Notes: a model not told the origin generated them from the sequence alone. Positions 1 through 9,622 are shown, counted from the stretch's first letter. The stretch is 64,000 nt of DNA from [Mycobacterium] stephanolepidis (GCF_002356335.1 NZ_AP018165.1:3720001-3784000); one strand, 5' to 3'. Numbers and translations: made by a program.

Positions 1-263
1 TTCATCGAACACGGTGCGATGATCATGCCGTCGGTGCGGAACGACCCCGACGATATGGTCGCGGCCTGGTCTTCGGGGTGGTGCACGGTCGCCGCCAGCC
101 CGCCAAGTTGTGCGGCCGACATACCGCATTCCAATTCGATCGTCGTGCGGGCCCAGCGACTGAGAACAAGATGTGTCTCCACTTCCAGCTTCGAGAGGTG
201 CTCCAGTAGTCGGACACCAATCACGGCCCCGGTGGCGCCGGTGATCCCCACAATCAGTCGCAT
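1..263 (-). CDS. UbiX-type flavin prenyltransferase, partial
   Basis: The reading frame runs off the left edge of the window, so only the first 87 codons are present. The N-terminus has the UbiX/Pad1 signature MRLIVGITGATGAVIGVRLL, a Rossmann-like glycine-rich flavin-binding loop, followed by LEHLSKLEVETHLVLSRWAR, which is typical of this family. Known members prenylate FMN to make the cofactor for UbiD-type decarboxylases; a UbiD-type partner may lie just outside the window (inference). The gene diverges from the AraC regulator at 428, so that regulator may control it. The ATG at 261-263 is the only sensible start. Confidence 0.85.
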   Translation of the reverse strand, partial: MRLIVGITGATGAVIGVRLLEHLSKLEVETHLVLSRWARTTIELECGMSAAQLGGLAATVHHPEDQAATISSGSFRTDGMIIAPCSM

Positions 264-427
264 AATGGTCTCTTTCGGTCACATAGTCGACCGGGTCTTG
301 GCCGACAAAAATAGTGTCGCTGAATTCACCAGAAAAATTACCCATCTTCGAAGAGCCTGCCGAGTCCTGCTGCGGACTTAGTATGTTCAAAATCGGACCT
401 ATTCTTTACATGCGGAAGGCGGTGTAG

Positions 428-1303
428 ATGGCTGAACCCACCGTGGCTACCGTTCCGTTCCGGGAACCGGAAGGCACGCTCCCTGGGGTGGCGGTGCTCA
501 CCTTCGCCGCACTTCTCGAACGTGCCCGCGGGCACGGTGTCAATCCGCACGCCCCGTTGCGCGCAGACTTCCACCATCTGATTGAGGTGAACAACGGTCG
601 CCTTCAGGCATTCGTCGACTTCACTGAATATCAACTTGCGCCAAAGGATTGGCTGTGGGTTCGCCCACATCAGGTTCTCGAGTTCGGCCCGAGCCTGGAA
701 ACATCTGCCGGTTTCGCTGTGCTGTTTCGCCCAGGGTTTATCGATGAGACAACGGCCGCAGCAGTGCAGCTGGACAAAGTCGCGAATGCGGGTCCGTTGA
801 TCCAGTCAGTCTCTGCCACAAGAGCCATGAAGGTCCTGGCCGACGAGTACAGCCACCGCGATGACCTGCCGACCGATGTCCACATTGACGTCGTTCGCCG
901 CTTGCTCGCCGTCGTGTTGTTGTGCATCACGCACGCAGGGAAAACCGATTCCGCCGCCGCGGGTGCGGCGTTCATGCGGTTCCGGGACGCAGTCGAACAC
1001 GAATTTGCACACAAGCATCACGTCCAGGATTACGCGCGAGCGCTCGGCTACAGTGTGCGGACAGTTACTCGAGCATGTAGGGAAGCGACCGGCCAAGGCG
1101 CAAAACAACTGATCGACGACAGAGTGGTCCTGGAAGCAAAGCGCCTACTTGTACATACCGATCTGTCCAGCTCGGCCATCGGAGCGCGAGTCGGACTGTC
1201 AAGCGCCACCGCCTTCACGAAGTTCTTCCGCACTCGGACCGGAAAGACACCCAAAGCTTTTCGAGACAGCGCACGGGGACTCCGGGGCGGCCGGAACAAC
1301 TGA
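428..1303 (+). CDS. AraC family transcriptional regulator
   Basis: A 291-residue protein. Residues about 25-150 form an AraC-type ligand/cupin-like N-terminal region, and about 190-285 hold two helix-turn-helix motifs (VQDYARALGYSVRTVTRAC, then SSAIGARVGLSSATAFTKFF) ending in the AraC signature FRTRTGKTPKAFR. The ATG follows a GGAAGG-like ribosome binding site, and a possible -10 box TATTCT lies at 400-405. It is divergent from the UbiX-type gene and next to an oxygenase operon, so it probably controls one of them. The ligand cannot be read from the sequence. Confidence 0.9.
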   Translation: MAEPTVATVPFREPEGTLPGVAVLTFAALLERARGHGVNPHAPLRADFHHLIEVNNGRLQAFVDFTEYQLAPKDWLWVRPHQVLEFGPSLETSAGFAVLFRPGFIDETTAAAVQLDKVANAGPLIQSVSATRAMKVLADEYSHRDDLPTDVHIDVVRRLLAVVLLCITHAGKTDSAAAGAAFMRFRDAVEHEFAHKHHVQDYARALGYSVRTVTRACREATGQGAKQLIDDRVVLEAKRLLVHTDLSSSAIGARVGLSSATAFTKFFRTRTGKTPKAFRDSARGLRGGRNN

Positions 1304-1370
1304 GCGCGCCCACGCTTCGCGCGTAGCCCGCGTCATCCGCGCATCTGTATGTGACTCCGGAACGAGACTC

Positions 1371-2510
1371 TCAGTGCGACGCCGTGGCGGCCCGCTCGGC
1401 AAGATTTTCTTCGACCTCGTGCACCCACACACCATGGGCATGCGTGGTGTCCACCTCGATCTCGAAACGTTCTGTCATGTCCGGGGTGACATCTGCCAGA
1501 TCCACATAGAACTGCTCGTACCAACGCCGGTGTTGATAGACCGCACCGTCCTCCTGCGTGAGTAACGGATTGTCTATGCGCGTCTTGTTCTTCCAGATCT
1601 CGACATCCTCCAGGAATCCGTCGCCGAATGATCTGGCCATCGCGGCGGCGAGCTTACGTGCGTTGTCCGGCGGCAGATCGGGCATCTCCTGGATGGCCAC
1701 GCCCCACTGCAGCACGAAAGAATCGTGCGTCACCGGATAGTGGCAGTTGATAAGCGCCACTTCGACGGTGAAGCCGGGACCGAGGTCGTTGTGAATCCAG
1801 TCGATCATGTATGCCGGGCCGAAGTATGTGGCCTCCGACCGCACACCCGTCCCTTCCCAAAGCTTTTCGGGGTTGGGAACATAGTCGGGTCGTGGTTTGG
1901 ACTCCATGAACTGGCTGGCAGTCTGCCCCTCGATGACGTTCTTGAAGTACGTCGGATAGGCGTGGTGGATGTAGAAGAAGTGCGCCATATCGACGTTGTT
2001 GTCGACGATCTCGCGGCAATGCGATCCCTCGATATGGATCGAGTTCCATTGCCATGATGACCATTTACCTTCCGCATAGCCCTCGATCGTCGGCGGGCTG
2101 AGCTCGGCCGGTGGCGCAGACCCCTCCGGGTCGTGCCACACCAGCAGCTGACCGTTCACCTCAAGCGTGGGCCAGCTGCGAGTGCGCGCAAGCTTGGGGG
2201 TGCGCTTGGCGTACGGAACCAGCGCACACTTACCGTTACCGCCCCAACGCCAGTCATGGAATGGGCACGCGATGTTGTCACCCTTGACGGTGCCCTGCGA
2301 CAAATCACCGCCCATGTGACGGCAGTATCCGTCCAGCACCTTAATCTCGCCGTGCGAGTCGGCGAACACCACCAACTTCGTGCTGAAGGCCTCGATACCG
2401 TGCGGCTCACCGTCGCGAAACGACTCGGCCAGTCCCAGGCAATGCCACCCCCGGGCAAACCGGGTCATCACTGTGCCGCTGTCGATTTCGCGAATCATTT
2501 CGTCAGTCAT
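1371..2510 (-). CDS. kshA: Rieske oxygenase, KshA-type (3-ketosteroid 9-alpha-hydroxylase oxygenase component)
   Basis: A 379-residue oxygenase. The Rieske 2Fe-2S ligands are C63-x-H65 and C82-xx-H85 (CRHMGGDLSQG and CPFHDWRW). The mononuclear iron site is in NNVDMAHFFYIHH (residues 171-183, with D174, H177 and H182 or H183). The C-terminal stretch with IWKNKTRIDNPLL and RRWYEQFYVD closely matches actinobacterial KshA, which opens sterol rings together with the reductase KshB. No kshB is visible here. It is the last gene of a pucR-NTF2-fadD-kshA unit, 42 bp after fadD. Mycobacteria often carry several KshA paralogs, so the natural substrate could be another steroid or a bile-acid-type side-chain compound (inference). 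Confidence 0.88.
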   Translation of the reverse strand: MTDEMIREIDSGTVMTRFARGWHCLGLAESFRDGEPHGIEAFSTKLVVFADSHGEIKVLDGYCRHMGGDLSQGTVKGDNIACPFHDWRWGGNGKCALVPYAKRTPKLARTRSWPTLEVNGQLLVWHDPEGSAPPAELSPPTIEGYAEGKWSSWQWNSIHIEGSHCREIVDNNVDMAHFFYIHHAYPTYFKNVIEGQTASQFMESKPRPDYVPNPEKLWEGTGVRSEATYFGPAYMIDWIHNDLGPGFTVEVALINCHYPVTHDSFVLQWGVAIQEMPDLPPDNARKLAAAMARSFGDGFLEDVEIWKNKTRIDNPLLTQEDGAVYQHRRWYEQFYVDLADVTPDMTERFEIEVDTTHAHGVWVHEVEENLAERAATASH

Positions 2511-2552
2511 CGGGGGGCTGTCCTTTCGCTGACTTGCCTTCCATACTGCGCG

Positions 2553-4220
2553 CTACAGCAGCCGTTGTCGCCCATATGCCGTGAATTGAGCATCGAGTGC
2601 GGTTTTGTCATCCGCACTCATCCGCCGATACACCGGCGTGCCCCTTCCCTCCCAACGGAACACGGGTTCATCGGTATGCCAGCGCTGCGCTTGCAGCTCG
2701 CGCTTGAGCACCTTGTTGGAACCCGTCACCGGCAGGTTTGCCGACACCCGCAGGAAACGTGGAATTCCCTTGCCACCCAGGTCCTCCTGCGTCAAGAGGT
2801 ACTCGGTGAACCCGTCCACATCGAACGCCTCCGGATTGGCCACCTCGATGGAAGCCATCACCTGATCACCGGAGCGCGGATCGGGTACCGCGTAGGCACC
2901 TGCCGCGATCACGGACGGGTGGCGCCGCAGCACCCGCTCGATGGTCAGCGCCGACGTGTTCTCACCGTCGACCCGGATCCAGTCACCGCGACGCCCCGCG
3001 AAGTAGATGAACCCGGCGGCATCGAGATAGCCGAGGTCACCGGTCCAGTACCACCCGTTGCGGATGCGGTCGGCATCGGCGTCGTCGTTCTTGTAGTAGC
3101 CCTCGAACCCGCGCCGACCCTGTTTATCGACAATCTCGCCGACCGCGTCATCGGCGTTGAGCACACGTCCGTGCTCATCGAAAACTGCCGCGACACAATC
3201 TCGTAGCGTTTCCGGGTCGACGATCGCGACACCCTCGTGTGCCGGGCGTCCCAGCGCGCCGGACGGCGCGTCGGGATCGAGCACGACGGCTCCCCCACCC
3301 TCGCTGGAGCCATAACCTTCGAACAGCTCCGCACCGAATCGTCGTCGGAACTCGGCCTGATCCTCCGGCGAAGCCTCGGTGCCGAATCCGCGCACCAGCT
3401 GGTTCTCGGCATCGTCGGGTTGCTCCGCGGTGGCCAACAGATATCCGAGTGCCTTACCGACGTAGGTGAAGAACGTCGCGCCGAAGTACCGGACGTCGGG
3501 CAGAAAGCGTGACGCCGAGAAGGTGGGAATCAAACAGACCGTGGCGCCATTGGCCAGCGCCGGAGCCCACAGCGCCATCAACGCATTCCCGTGGAACAGC
3601 GGCATGCAGCAGTAGTCGACATCGCCGCGGTGATGTCCGAATTTGTCGGTGGCCAGGTGTGCGATCTGCGCCAGGCGGCCCTGACTGCATTTCACCGCCT
3701 TAGAAGCACCCGTGGTGCCGGAGGTGAACAGTAGCAGGAGCAGCGATTGCGCACCCACTCCACCGGAAATCGATGCGGCAGTGCGATTCTCGTCGATCTG
3801 CGCCAGATATTCTGGCGTGTCGATCACCAGAAACCGGTCCACCGTCAGACCCAGCTCGAGATCCCGCAACCGGTCGAGATTGCGGGTGTCGGTGACAATC
3901 AGCTGACAGTCTGTATGACGAATCTCGGCGGCCATCTCGACAGGCCCTCGGGTGGGATTGATACCCACGATGGTGGCCCCGACCAGTGCGGCACCGCCCA
4001 GCCAGAAGACGAAGTCGGGAACGTTCTCCAACAGGACCCCGATATGGAAGGGACCCTCGGCCCGCAACTTCCGCGCGAGCTCGCCCCGTGCGGCGGACTC
4101 ACCGATCACCTCGTCCCATGTCCAGTCGCGATCGCGGGTACGTAGCCCTAGGCGGCTGTCGCCGACACGATCCAGGAGCATGGCAGCGATATCGGCCCGA
4201 GGAGTGGACTCACGAGTCAT
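2553..4220 (-). CDS. Fatty-acid/steroid acyl-CoA synthetase (FadD1/FadD17-like)
   Basis: A 555-residue AMP-forming ligase. The P-loop LLLLLFTSGTTGASKAVKCS lies near residues 155-175, the A4/A5 region FEGYGSSEGG near 298, and YYKNDDADADRIRNGWYWTG near 372-391 with the A8 hinge shortly after; the catalytic lysine region near the C-terminus is TGSNKVLKREL. These enzymes activate carboxylic acids to CoA thioesters through an adenylate. The start codon overlaps the stop of the NTF2-like gene (ATGA), so the two are translationally coupled. Beside a KshA paralog, a steroid side-chain acid is a plausible substrate (inference). The exact FadD number is not certain. Confidence 0.85.
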   Translation of the reverse strand: MTRESTPRADIAAMLLDRVGDSRLGLRTRDRDWTWDEVIGESAARGELARKLRAEGPFHIGVLLENVPDFVFWLGGAALVGATIVGINPTRGPVEMAAEIRHTDCQLIVTDTRNLDRLRDLELGLTVDRFLVIDTPEYLAQIDENRTAASISGGVGAQSLLLLLFTSGTTGASKAVKCSQGRLAQIAHLATDKFGHHRGDVDYCCMPLFHGNALMALWAPALANGATVCLIPTFSASRFLPDVRYFGATFFTYVGKALGYLLATAEQPDDAENQLVRGFGTEASPEDQAEFRRRFGAELFEGYGSSEGGGAVVLDPDAPSGALGRPAHEGVAIVDPETLRDCVAAVFDEHGRVLNADDAVGEIVDKQGRRGFEGYYKNDDADADRIRNGWYWTGDLGYLDAAGFIYFAGRRGDWIRVDGENTSALTIERVLRRHPSVIAAGAYAVPDPRSGDQVMASIEVANPEAFDVDGFTEYLLTQEDLGGKGIPRFLRVSANLPVTGSNKVLKRELQAQRWHTDEPVFRWEGRGTPVYRRMSADDKTALDAQFTAYGRQRLL

Positions 4221-4774
4221 AACGCCGATGATGCGCCCTTCAGATCCCGGTACTCCTGCGGTAATTCCTCGGGGGCGAGCTTGGTGATGCTCACCGGTCC
4301 CGAGTGGTACGAGTCCTCACCTTCGATGAAGCCGTCTGCGTCGACCGGCCACAGCACCAACTGGCGGAATACCAACAAGTAGTCGGCGCCGGGCTCCTCG
4401 ATCGGGAAGCCCATGCTCTGCGCGACCGCACCGGGATAGATCTGTTTGAGAAATCCCTCGGTGACAACGCAATCGTCGTCGACGAGAAGCCGATCCATCT
4501 CGAATTCCATGACGCTCATTCGCCCCCGCACCAGCCCCGCGTAGTAGGTGCGCACGCCGTCGCGGCCCTTGGGTCCGAAATCCTGACCGTCCATCCAGAA
4601 GTGATAGTTCGGATTCGCGTTCAGAGTGTCGATCAGTCCGTCGAGATCGGCGTCGCGCTCCAGCCTCATGTGATGCAGCACTGCGCCCAGCACCACCCGG
4701 TGCCGCTCGTTTGTCGTTGCGGCAAGCCGCTTTTCGACCATTTCCCAGGTCCGTCCGGTGTCGATGACCGCCAT
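4217..4774 (-). CDS. NTF2-like (SnoaL-type) protein
   Basis: A 185-residue protein with the features of a nuclear transport factor 2-like cone fold: an N-terminal helical part with VLGAVLHHMRLERDADLDGL, then GPKGRDGVRTYYAGLVRGRM, then strands with MEFEMDRLLVDDDCVVTEG. Members include ketosteroid isomerase-like and SnoaL-like proteins as well as hydratase-type folds. It sits 3 bp after pucR and overlaps fadD by 4 bp, so it belongs to the oxygenase operon. An isomerase, hydratase or substrate-binding role in the same pathway is an inference. Confidence 0.75.
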   Translation of the reverse strand: MAVIDTGRTWEMVEKRLAATTNERHRVVLGAVLHHMRLERDADLDGLIDTLNANPNYHFWMDGQDFGPKGRDGVRTYYAGLVRGRMSVMEFEMDRLLVDDDCVVTEGFLKQIYPGAVAQSMGFPIEEPGADYLLVFRQLVLWPVDADGFIEGEDSYHSGPVSITKLAPEELPQEYRDLKGASSAL

Positions 4775-4777
4775 GGA

Positions 4778-5878
4778 TCAATGGTGTCCGCTCGCACCTG
4801 TGGTGTCACCCGACAGCCGTCGAGAAATATCCGCGACGTGCCCGACATGTGGCGGCTGCCCGCCGGATAACTCCGCAGTGGACAGCGATATCCGCCGCAA
4901 CATCAGCGCGAACGTGGCCAGGAATCTGTCCATCGGATCGTCGAGGTCCCAGCCCATCAACTGCTCGACATGCTGAATGCGTGCGGCAACGGTGCTGTGA
5001 TGTAGATGCAACTCGGCGGCCGTGCGACGCAGCGTGCCGAACTGGCAGAGCGCCTCGAGGGTGTCGACCTCGATGGCACCGGCGGTCGTGGACGCGATCT
5101 GATCGATCCGCACCACATCGTCGATCTCGCGCAGCCTCTCCGGTGGGATGTCCGCCAGCACCTCCAGCAGGCGGAGCCGCTCGTACGCGATGGCACGCCG
5201 CCCGAAGCCGGTCGAAGACGCAAAGCGCAGCGCGCGCTGGGCCTGACTCCATGACGTCGGCGCCTGGATGACGGCGATGCTGGACCCGATCCCGATCCAG
5301 GGACCCGGCACCGCGCGGGGCGATGCCGGGAACTCGCCGACGATCACGACCTCCAGGTGATCCGACAAGGTTTTGGTGTCCTCGCTCGCCTGGCATATCA
5401 GGGCTCCGACCCGCCCGATGGTCGCCGCATGAATCACCCGGTCCGGCAGCACCTTGGCGAGCAGGCGCCGCGCATCCGCCGGTGCGGAAATCGCCAACAC
5501 CCGCAGCTCCCGTGCGTCATCCAGACCAAGAAGGCGCGCTGCGCGCACCCGATCCTCGGGTTGCGAGCCGCTGGACAACAGCACTTCGACCAGGGCCGGA
5601 TCGTCCATATGCAGGGTGGTCGGTGCCGCATCCGGCACAGATCGGCGCAGGACGTGGTGCAGCCGATGCAACAGGAACTCGTCGGTGGATCGGGCCTGGC
5701 CCTCGCGTTCCAGCCATGCCGTGGGCTCGGAGTCCTCGGACCACCGGACACCGATGGGGCACTCGGCCAGTTCGGCCGCCAAACGCACCGCGAGCTCCGC
5801 GTCGGCACCTTCGAGCTGGTCGAAACGGGACACGATCGTGAACACCAGATCGGCATCCAGTGCGGGCTGTTTGTCCAT
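4778..5878 (-). CDS. PucR family helix-turn-helix regulator
   Basis: A 366-residue regulator. The C-terminal part shows the PucR-type HTH: EALCQFGTLRRTAAELHLHH and STVAARIQHVEQLMGWDLDD, preceded by a GGDEF-like/CdaR-type middle region around residues 130-260 (for example GPWIGIGSSIAVIQAPTSW). It is first in the minus-strand operon that ends with kshA, and is probably its own local regulator. An AAGGAG sequence sits almost directly on the ATG, closer than usual, but no better in-frame start is visible. It diverges from accD5. Confidence 0.85.
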   Translation of the reverse strand: MDKQPALDADLVFTIVSRFDQLEGADAELAVRLAAELAECPIGVRWSEDSEPTAWLEREGQARSTDEFLLHRLHHVLRRSVPDAAPTTLHMDDPALVEVLLSSGSQPEDRVRAARLLGLDDARELRVLAISAPADARRLLAKVLPDRVIHAATIGRVGALICQASEDTKTLSDHLEVVIVGEFPASPRAVPGPWIGIGSSIAVIQAPTSWSQAQRALRFASSTGFGRRAIAYERLRLLEVLADIPPERLREIDDVVRIDQIASTTAGAIEVDTLEALCQFGTLRRTAAELHLHHSTVAARIQHVEQLMGWDLDDPMDRFLATFALMLRRISLSTAELSGGQPPHVGHVADISRRLSGDTTGASGHH

Positions 5879-5971
5879 CTCCTTCTATGTACCTCGATCG
5901 GTGAACATCCATTCGAGAAAATTTCTGAGAACTCTCTAAGGCCCATGCGCGTTCTGCCGGGTGCAGCGCGA

Positions 5972-5977
5972 TAACAT
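5972..5977 (+). promoter_or_regulatory. Candidate -10 box of accD5 (TAACAT)
   Basis: TAACAT ends 8 bases before the accD5 ATG, leaving room for essentially no leader. This is the TAnnnT spacing seen at leaderless or near-leaderless mycobacterial genes. No ribosome binding site is visible before the ATG, which agrees. Confidence 0.55.
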
Positions 5978-5985
5978 CGGGACCC

Positions 5986-7596
5986 ATGACGACCACCGAG
6001 CCCGATATCCACACCACCGCGGGCAAGCTCGCCGATCTGCGTCGGCGTAGCGAGGAGACACTGCACCCGGTCGGCGAGGCCGCCGTCGACAAGATCCACG
6101 CCAAGGGCAAGCTGACCGCCCGTGAGCGCATCCACGCGCTGCTGGACGAGGGCTCGTTCGTGGAGTTGGACGCGTTGGCCAAGCACCGCAGCTCAAACTT
6201 CGGCCTGGGCGAGAAGCGCCCGCTCGGCGACGGCGTGGTGACCGGTTTCGGCACCATCGACGGGCGCGACGTGTGCATCTTCAGCCAGGACGTTTCGGTG
6301 TTCGGCGGCAGCCTCGGCGAGGTGTACGGCGAGAAGATCGTCAAGGTGCAGCAGCTGGCCCTCAAGACCGGCCGCCCGCTCATCGGCATCAACGAGGGTG
6401 CCGGCGCGCGCATCCAGGAGGGCGTGGTCTCCCTCGGTCTCTACAGCCAGATCTTCCACAACAACGTCATCGCCTCGGGCGTCATCCCGCAGATCTCGCT
6501 GATCATGGGCCCGGCTGCCGGTGGGCACGTCTACTCGCCCGCGCTGACCGACTTCATCGTCATGGTCGACCAGACCAGCCAGATGTTCATCACCGGTCCC
6601 GACGTCATCAAGACCGTCACCGGTGAGGACGTCACCATGGAGGAGCTGGGTGGCGCACACACCCACGAGGCCAAGTCCGGCACCACGCACTACGTAGCCT
6701 CCGGCGAGCAGGACGCCTTCGACTACGTCCGCGACATCCTGAGCTACCTGCCGTCCAACAACGCCTCCGAGCCGCCGCGCTATCCGGGACCGGAGCCCAC
6801 CGACGGCGCCATCGAAGACCACCTCACCGACGAGGACATCGAGCTCGACACGCTGATTCCGGACTCTCCGAACCAGCCGTACGACATGCACGAGGTCATC
6901 ACCCGCATCCTCGACGACGACGAGTTCCTCGAGGTGCAGGCCGGATACGCCCAGAACATCATCGTCGGCTTCGGCCGTGTCGATGGCCGCAGCGTGGGCA
7001 TCGTCGCCAACCAACCCACCCAGTTCGCGGGCTGCCTGGACATCAACGCCTCGGAGAAGGCCGCGCGGTTCATCCGCACCTGCGACTGCTTCGGTGTCCC
7101 GATCATCACTCTGGTGGATGTGCCCGGCTTCCTGCCCGGCACCGAGCAAGAGTTCAACGGCATCATCCGGCGCGGCGCCAAGCTGCTGTACGCCTACGGC
7201 GAGGCCACCGTTCCGAAAATCACCGTCATCACCCGCAAGGCATACGGTGGCGCGTACTGCGTCATGGGCTCCAAGGACATGGGCGCTGACGTCAACGTCG
7301 CCTGGCCCACCGCACAGATCGCGGTCATGGGCGCCTCCGGTGCGGTCGGATTCGTGTACCGCTCGCAGCTGGCCGAGGCTTCCAAGAACGGCGACGACGT
7401 GGACGCCCTGCGCCTGCAGCTGCAGGCCGAGTACGAGGACACCCTGGTGAACCCGTACATGGCTGCCGAGCGCGGCTACGTCGACGCGGTCATCCCGCCG
7501 TCGCACACCCGCGGCTACATCGCCACCTCGCTGCGCTTGCTCGATCGCAAGATCGTGCGGCTCCCACCGAAGAAGCACGGAAACATTCCGCTGTGA
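5986..7596 (+). CDS. accD5: Acyl-CoA (propionyl-CoA) carboxylase beta subunit AccD5
   Basis: A 536-residue carboxyltransferase with the two crotonase-like halves of the beta subunit. The N-terminal half has [13 protein letters not shown] and an oxyanion segment near [18 protein letters not shown]; the C-terminal half has [19 protein letters not shown] and [19 protein letters not shown]. It transfers CO2 from carboxybiotin to propionyl-CoA (or acetyl-CoA), supplying methylmalonyl-CoA for mycolic and methyl-branched lipids. Its partners are AccE5, directly downstream and overlapping by 4 bp, and the biotinylated AccA3 encoded at 24.2 kb. In M. tuberculosis these genes form one short cluster; here accA3 is about 16 kb away. 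Confidence 0.97.
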   Translation: MTTTEPDIHTTAGKLADLRRRSEETLHPVGEAAVDKIHAKGKLTARERIHALLDEGSFVELDALAKHRSSNFGLGEKRPLGDGVVTGFGTIDGRDVCIFSQDVSVFGGSLGEVYGEKIVKVQQLALKTGRPLIGINEGAGARIQEGVVSLGLYSQIFHNNVIASGVIPQISLIMGPAAGGHVYSPALTDFIVMVDQTSQMFITGPDVIKTVTGEDVTMEELGGAHTHEAKSGTTHYVASGEQDAFDYVRDILSYLPSNNASEPPRYPGPEPTDGAIEDHLTDEDIELDTLIPDSPNQPYDMHEVITRILDDDEFLEVQAGYAQNIIVGFGRVDGRSVGIVANQPTQFAGCLDINASEKAARFIRTCDCFGVPIITLVDVPGFLPGTEQEFNGIIRRGAKLLYAYGEATVPKITVITRKAYGGAYCVMGSKDMGADVNVAWPTAQIAVMGASGAVGFVYRSQLAEASKNGDDVDALRLQLQAEYEDTLVNPYMAAERGYVDAVIPPSHTRGYIATSLRLLDRKIVRLPPKKHGNIPL

Positions 7597-7904
7597 CGAA
7601 TGAAGAAGGTGCGTCCGTGACCGAAGAAGGCACCGAGACCAGCGAGACCGTAACCGACGAAAGCGATTCCGGGAAGGTGAAGGCCGCCGACGTGCAGGTG
7701 CTCAGCGGCAACCCGACAGATGAGGAGATCGCGGCCCTGGTCGCGGCGCTCAGCGCGCTGGCCTCGAAGGCAGAGACCGAGAGCCTCAAGCCTCGGAACC
7801 TCTGGGCCGAGCCCATCGACATGCTCCGCTACAGCCCGCACAGCTGGCAGCGAGTCACCCTGTTCGAGCGCGCGAAGCTGGCGCGCCCGCAGGGCATGTT
7901 CTAG
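7593..7904 (+). CDS. accE5: Acyl-CoA carboxylase epsilon subunit AccE5
   Basis: A 103-residue protein. It has an acidic, low-complexity N-terminal third and a C-terminal epsilon domain with [20 protein letters not shown] and ending in [19 protein letters not shown]. It stabilises the AccD5-AccA3 complex. The GTG overlaps the accD5 stop by 4 bp; a second GTG at 7617 is also possible, and the disordered N-terminus does not decide between them. It is followed 18 bp later by the Maf gene, as in other mycobacteria. Confidence 0.93.
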   Translation: MTNEEGASVTEEGTETSETVTDESDSGKVKAADVQVLSGNPTDEEIAALVAALSALASKAETESLKPRNLWAEPIDMLRYSPHSWQRVTLFERAKLARPQGMF

Positions 7905-7922
7905 ACGGCCGTCACCGGCCCC

Positions 7923-9620
7923 GTGACCGCATTTGTCCTGGCCTCGGCCTCTCCCGCGCGCGAACGGATCCTGGAGCAGGCCGGCCTGAACCCGGTCGTC
8001 ATCGTCTCGCATGTCGACGAGCATCTCGTCATGGCCACCCAGCCCTCGGGTACCGCCCCGGAGCGAGCCGTGGAAGTGCTGGCCTGCGCCAAGGCCTTTG
8101 ACGTCGCGACGACCCTGGCCGGCAAGGTGGCCGCCGACGCGGTGGTGCTGGGCTGCGATTCGATGCTCCTGCTCGACGGCACGTTGCAGGGCAAGCCGGG
8201 CACCGTAGCGGAAGCGCGCCGCCGCTGGGCGCTGATGGCCGGGCGGTCCGCTCAGCTGCTGACCGGGCACTGCCTGGTGCGGGTGATCGAAGGCAAGCCC
8301 GTCGCACGCGTCAGTGAAACACGCTCGACCACAGTGCGTTTCGGCAACCCATCGGACGCAGATCTCGAGGCGTATCTGGCTACCGGCGAGCCACTGCAGG
8401 TGGCCGGAGCCTTCACGCTCGACGGACTGGGCAGCTGGTTCGTCGAAGGCATCGATGGCGATCCCTCGAATGTGATCGGGGTCAGCGTGCCGCTGTTGGG
8501 CCAATTGCTGAGCAGGCTGGACGTACCCGCCTCGTCATTGTGGGTCCGGCACGAAAAGCACGTGCCCCCAAAGCCATTCCATCCGGACACTCCTACCCCT
8601 GCCCCGCTGCCGCCCCGCATGGTGCCGTTGTTCGACTCACTCGTCATGATCGGGCCGACCCAACAGCAGGAATTCAAGGACGCCCAGGGCAGCCCGATTC
8701 CGCACATGCCGTCGGTCAATGCCAGCTTTCAGAACGCCTGCCGCGACGATTCCTTCGACCTCGGCGTGCACACCAACCGCGGCGCCTGCCTGTGGACCGG
8801 CGACTACCTGAACACCGGTGACGGCATTCAGCTGATTCCCGTCGACCCCGCCAGCCCCTCGGTGGCACTCGGAGGACGTTCCAAACCCCTTACGCTGCCA
8901 ACGGATGCGCAGGACGGTGCCCGGCTGCTGCCCACCGGATCTGCGGAGCTGGCGCATCGTTCGCTGTTGTTCGCCTCGTGTATTCCGTCGCCGGGATGCA
9001 GCACCTTCGTCTCGGCGGACACCACCGTCTACGACGTGAGCGAGCCGGGCAGATCGACATACCAACCGATGGGTGTCATGGCCGGAATCTCCCAGCCGAG
9101 CGGGGTTTCGGCGACCGGTCGACGAATGCTGGTGGCGGGAAATGCCGGAACCGGCCCCTGGGCGCCGCGGTATGCGTGGCTCACACCTCCGATCGACGAT
9201 CCGGCCTTCCTGGACTCGTCGGCGTGGGAGAAGATCGGTCAGATCAGCGGTGGCGGCGACCGTGAGAATCAGTTGTTCGCGCTACCTGCAGGCGGTTTCG
9301 GCCTGCTCGATTCCAACGGCTCCGGCGACGCGCACATCGGACTCAAGCTGTTTCGCACTCCTCAGGAGTTGGTCAGCGAGCCCATGACAGTGCTGATCCG
9401 CAACGATCCGTCAGATCCGCGACCGGATGATCCGTTCATCTCCCGTGATCCACACAAGCTGTTGCAGCCGTATGGACCGCAGGTCGTCAGCATCACCATG
9501 AACGCCGATGGCACTCAGACGCTGTATTTTCTGGTGAGCCAATGGGTTACCGATCCCACCCGGGCTTACCGAACCATCCTGTATTCCATTGTGTTGACGC
9601 CCCAATATCTGAGCATCTAG
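7923..9620 (+). CDS. maf: Maf-type nucleotide pyrophosphatase fused to an extra C-terminal domain
   Basis: Residues 1 to about 205 are a complete Maf domain: LASASPARERIL at the N-terminus, ASHVDEH-like ISHVDEH, LGCDSMLL, and the C-terminal FTLDGLGSWFVEGIDGDPSN. Maf proteins hydrolyse modified or non-canonical nucleoside triphosphates to monophosphates. The M. tuberculosis homolog, as remembered, is about 222 residues and stops just after the equivalent of SSLW. Here the frame continues through a Pro-rich linker (PFHPDTPTPAPLPPR) into about 340 more residues with repeated Gly/Trp/Tyr-containing strand motifs, such as GPWAPRYAWLTPP and QLFALPAGGFGLLDSNGSG. This part recalls DUF4185-like beta-propeller glycan enzymes, but the match is by eye only. 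It has no signal peptide. The fusion lies at the edge of the insertion that separates maf from sseA. Confidence 0.85.
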   Translation: MTAFVLASASPARERILEQAGLNPVVIVSHVDEHLVMATQPSGTAPERAVEVLACAKAFDVATTLAGKVAADAVVLGCDSMLLLDGTLQGKPGTVAEARRRWALMAGRSAQLLTGHCLVRVIEGKPVARVSETRSTTVRFGNPSDADLEAYLATGEPLQVAGAFTLDGLGSWFVEGIDGDPSNVIGVSVPLLGQLLSRLDVPASSLWVRHEKHVPPKPFHPDTPTPAPLPPRMVPLFDSLVMIGPTQQQEFKDAQGSPIPHMPSVNASFQNACRDDSFDLGVHTNRGACLWTGDYLNTGDGIQLIPVDPASPSVALGGRSKPLTLPTDAQDGARLLPTGSAELAHRSLLFASCIPSPGCSTFVSADTTVYDVSEPGRSTYQPMGVMAGISQPSGVSATGRRMLVAGNAGTGPWAPRYAWLTPPIDDPAFLDSSAWEKIGQISGGGDRENQLFALPAGGFGLLDSNGSGDAHIGLKLFRTPQELVSEPMTVLIRNDPSDPRPDDPFISRDPHKLLQPYGPQVVSITMNADGTQTLYFLVSQWVTDPTRAYRTILYSIVLTPQYLSI

Positions 9621-9622
9621 CC

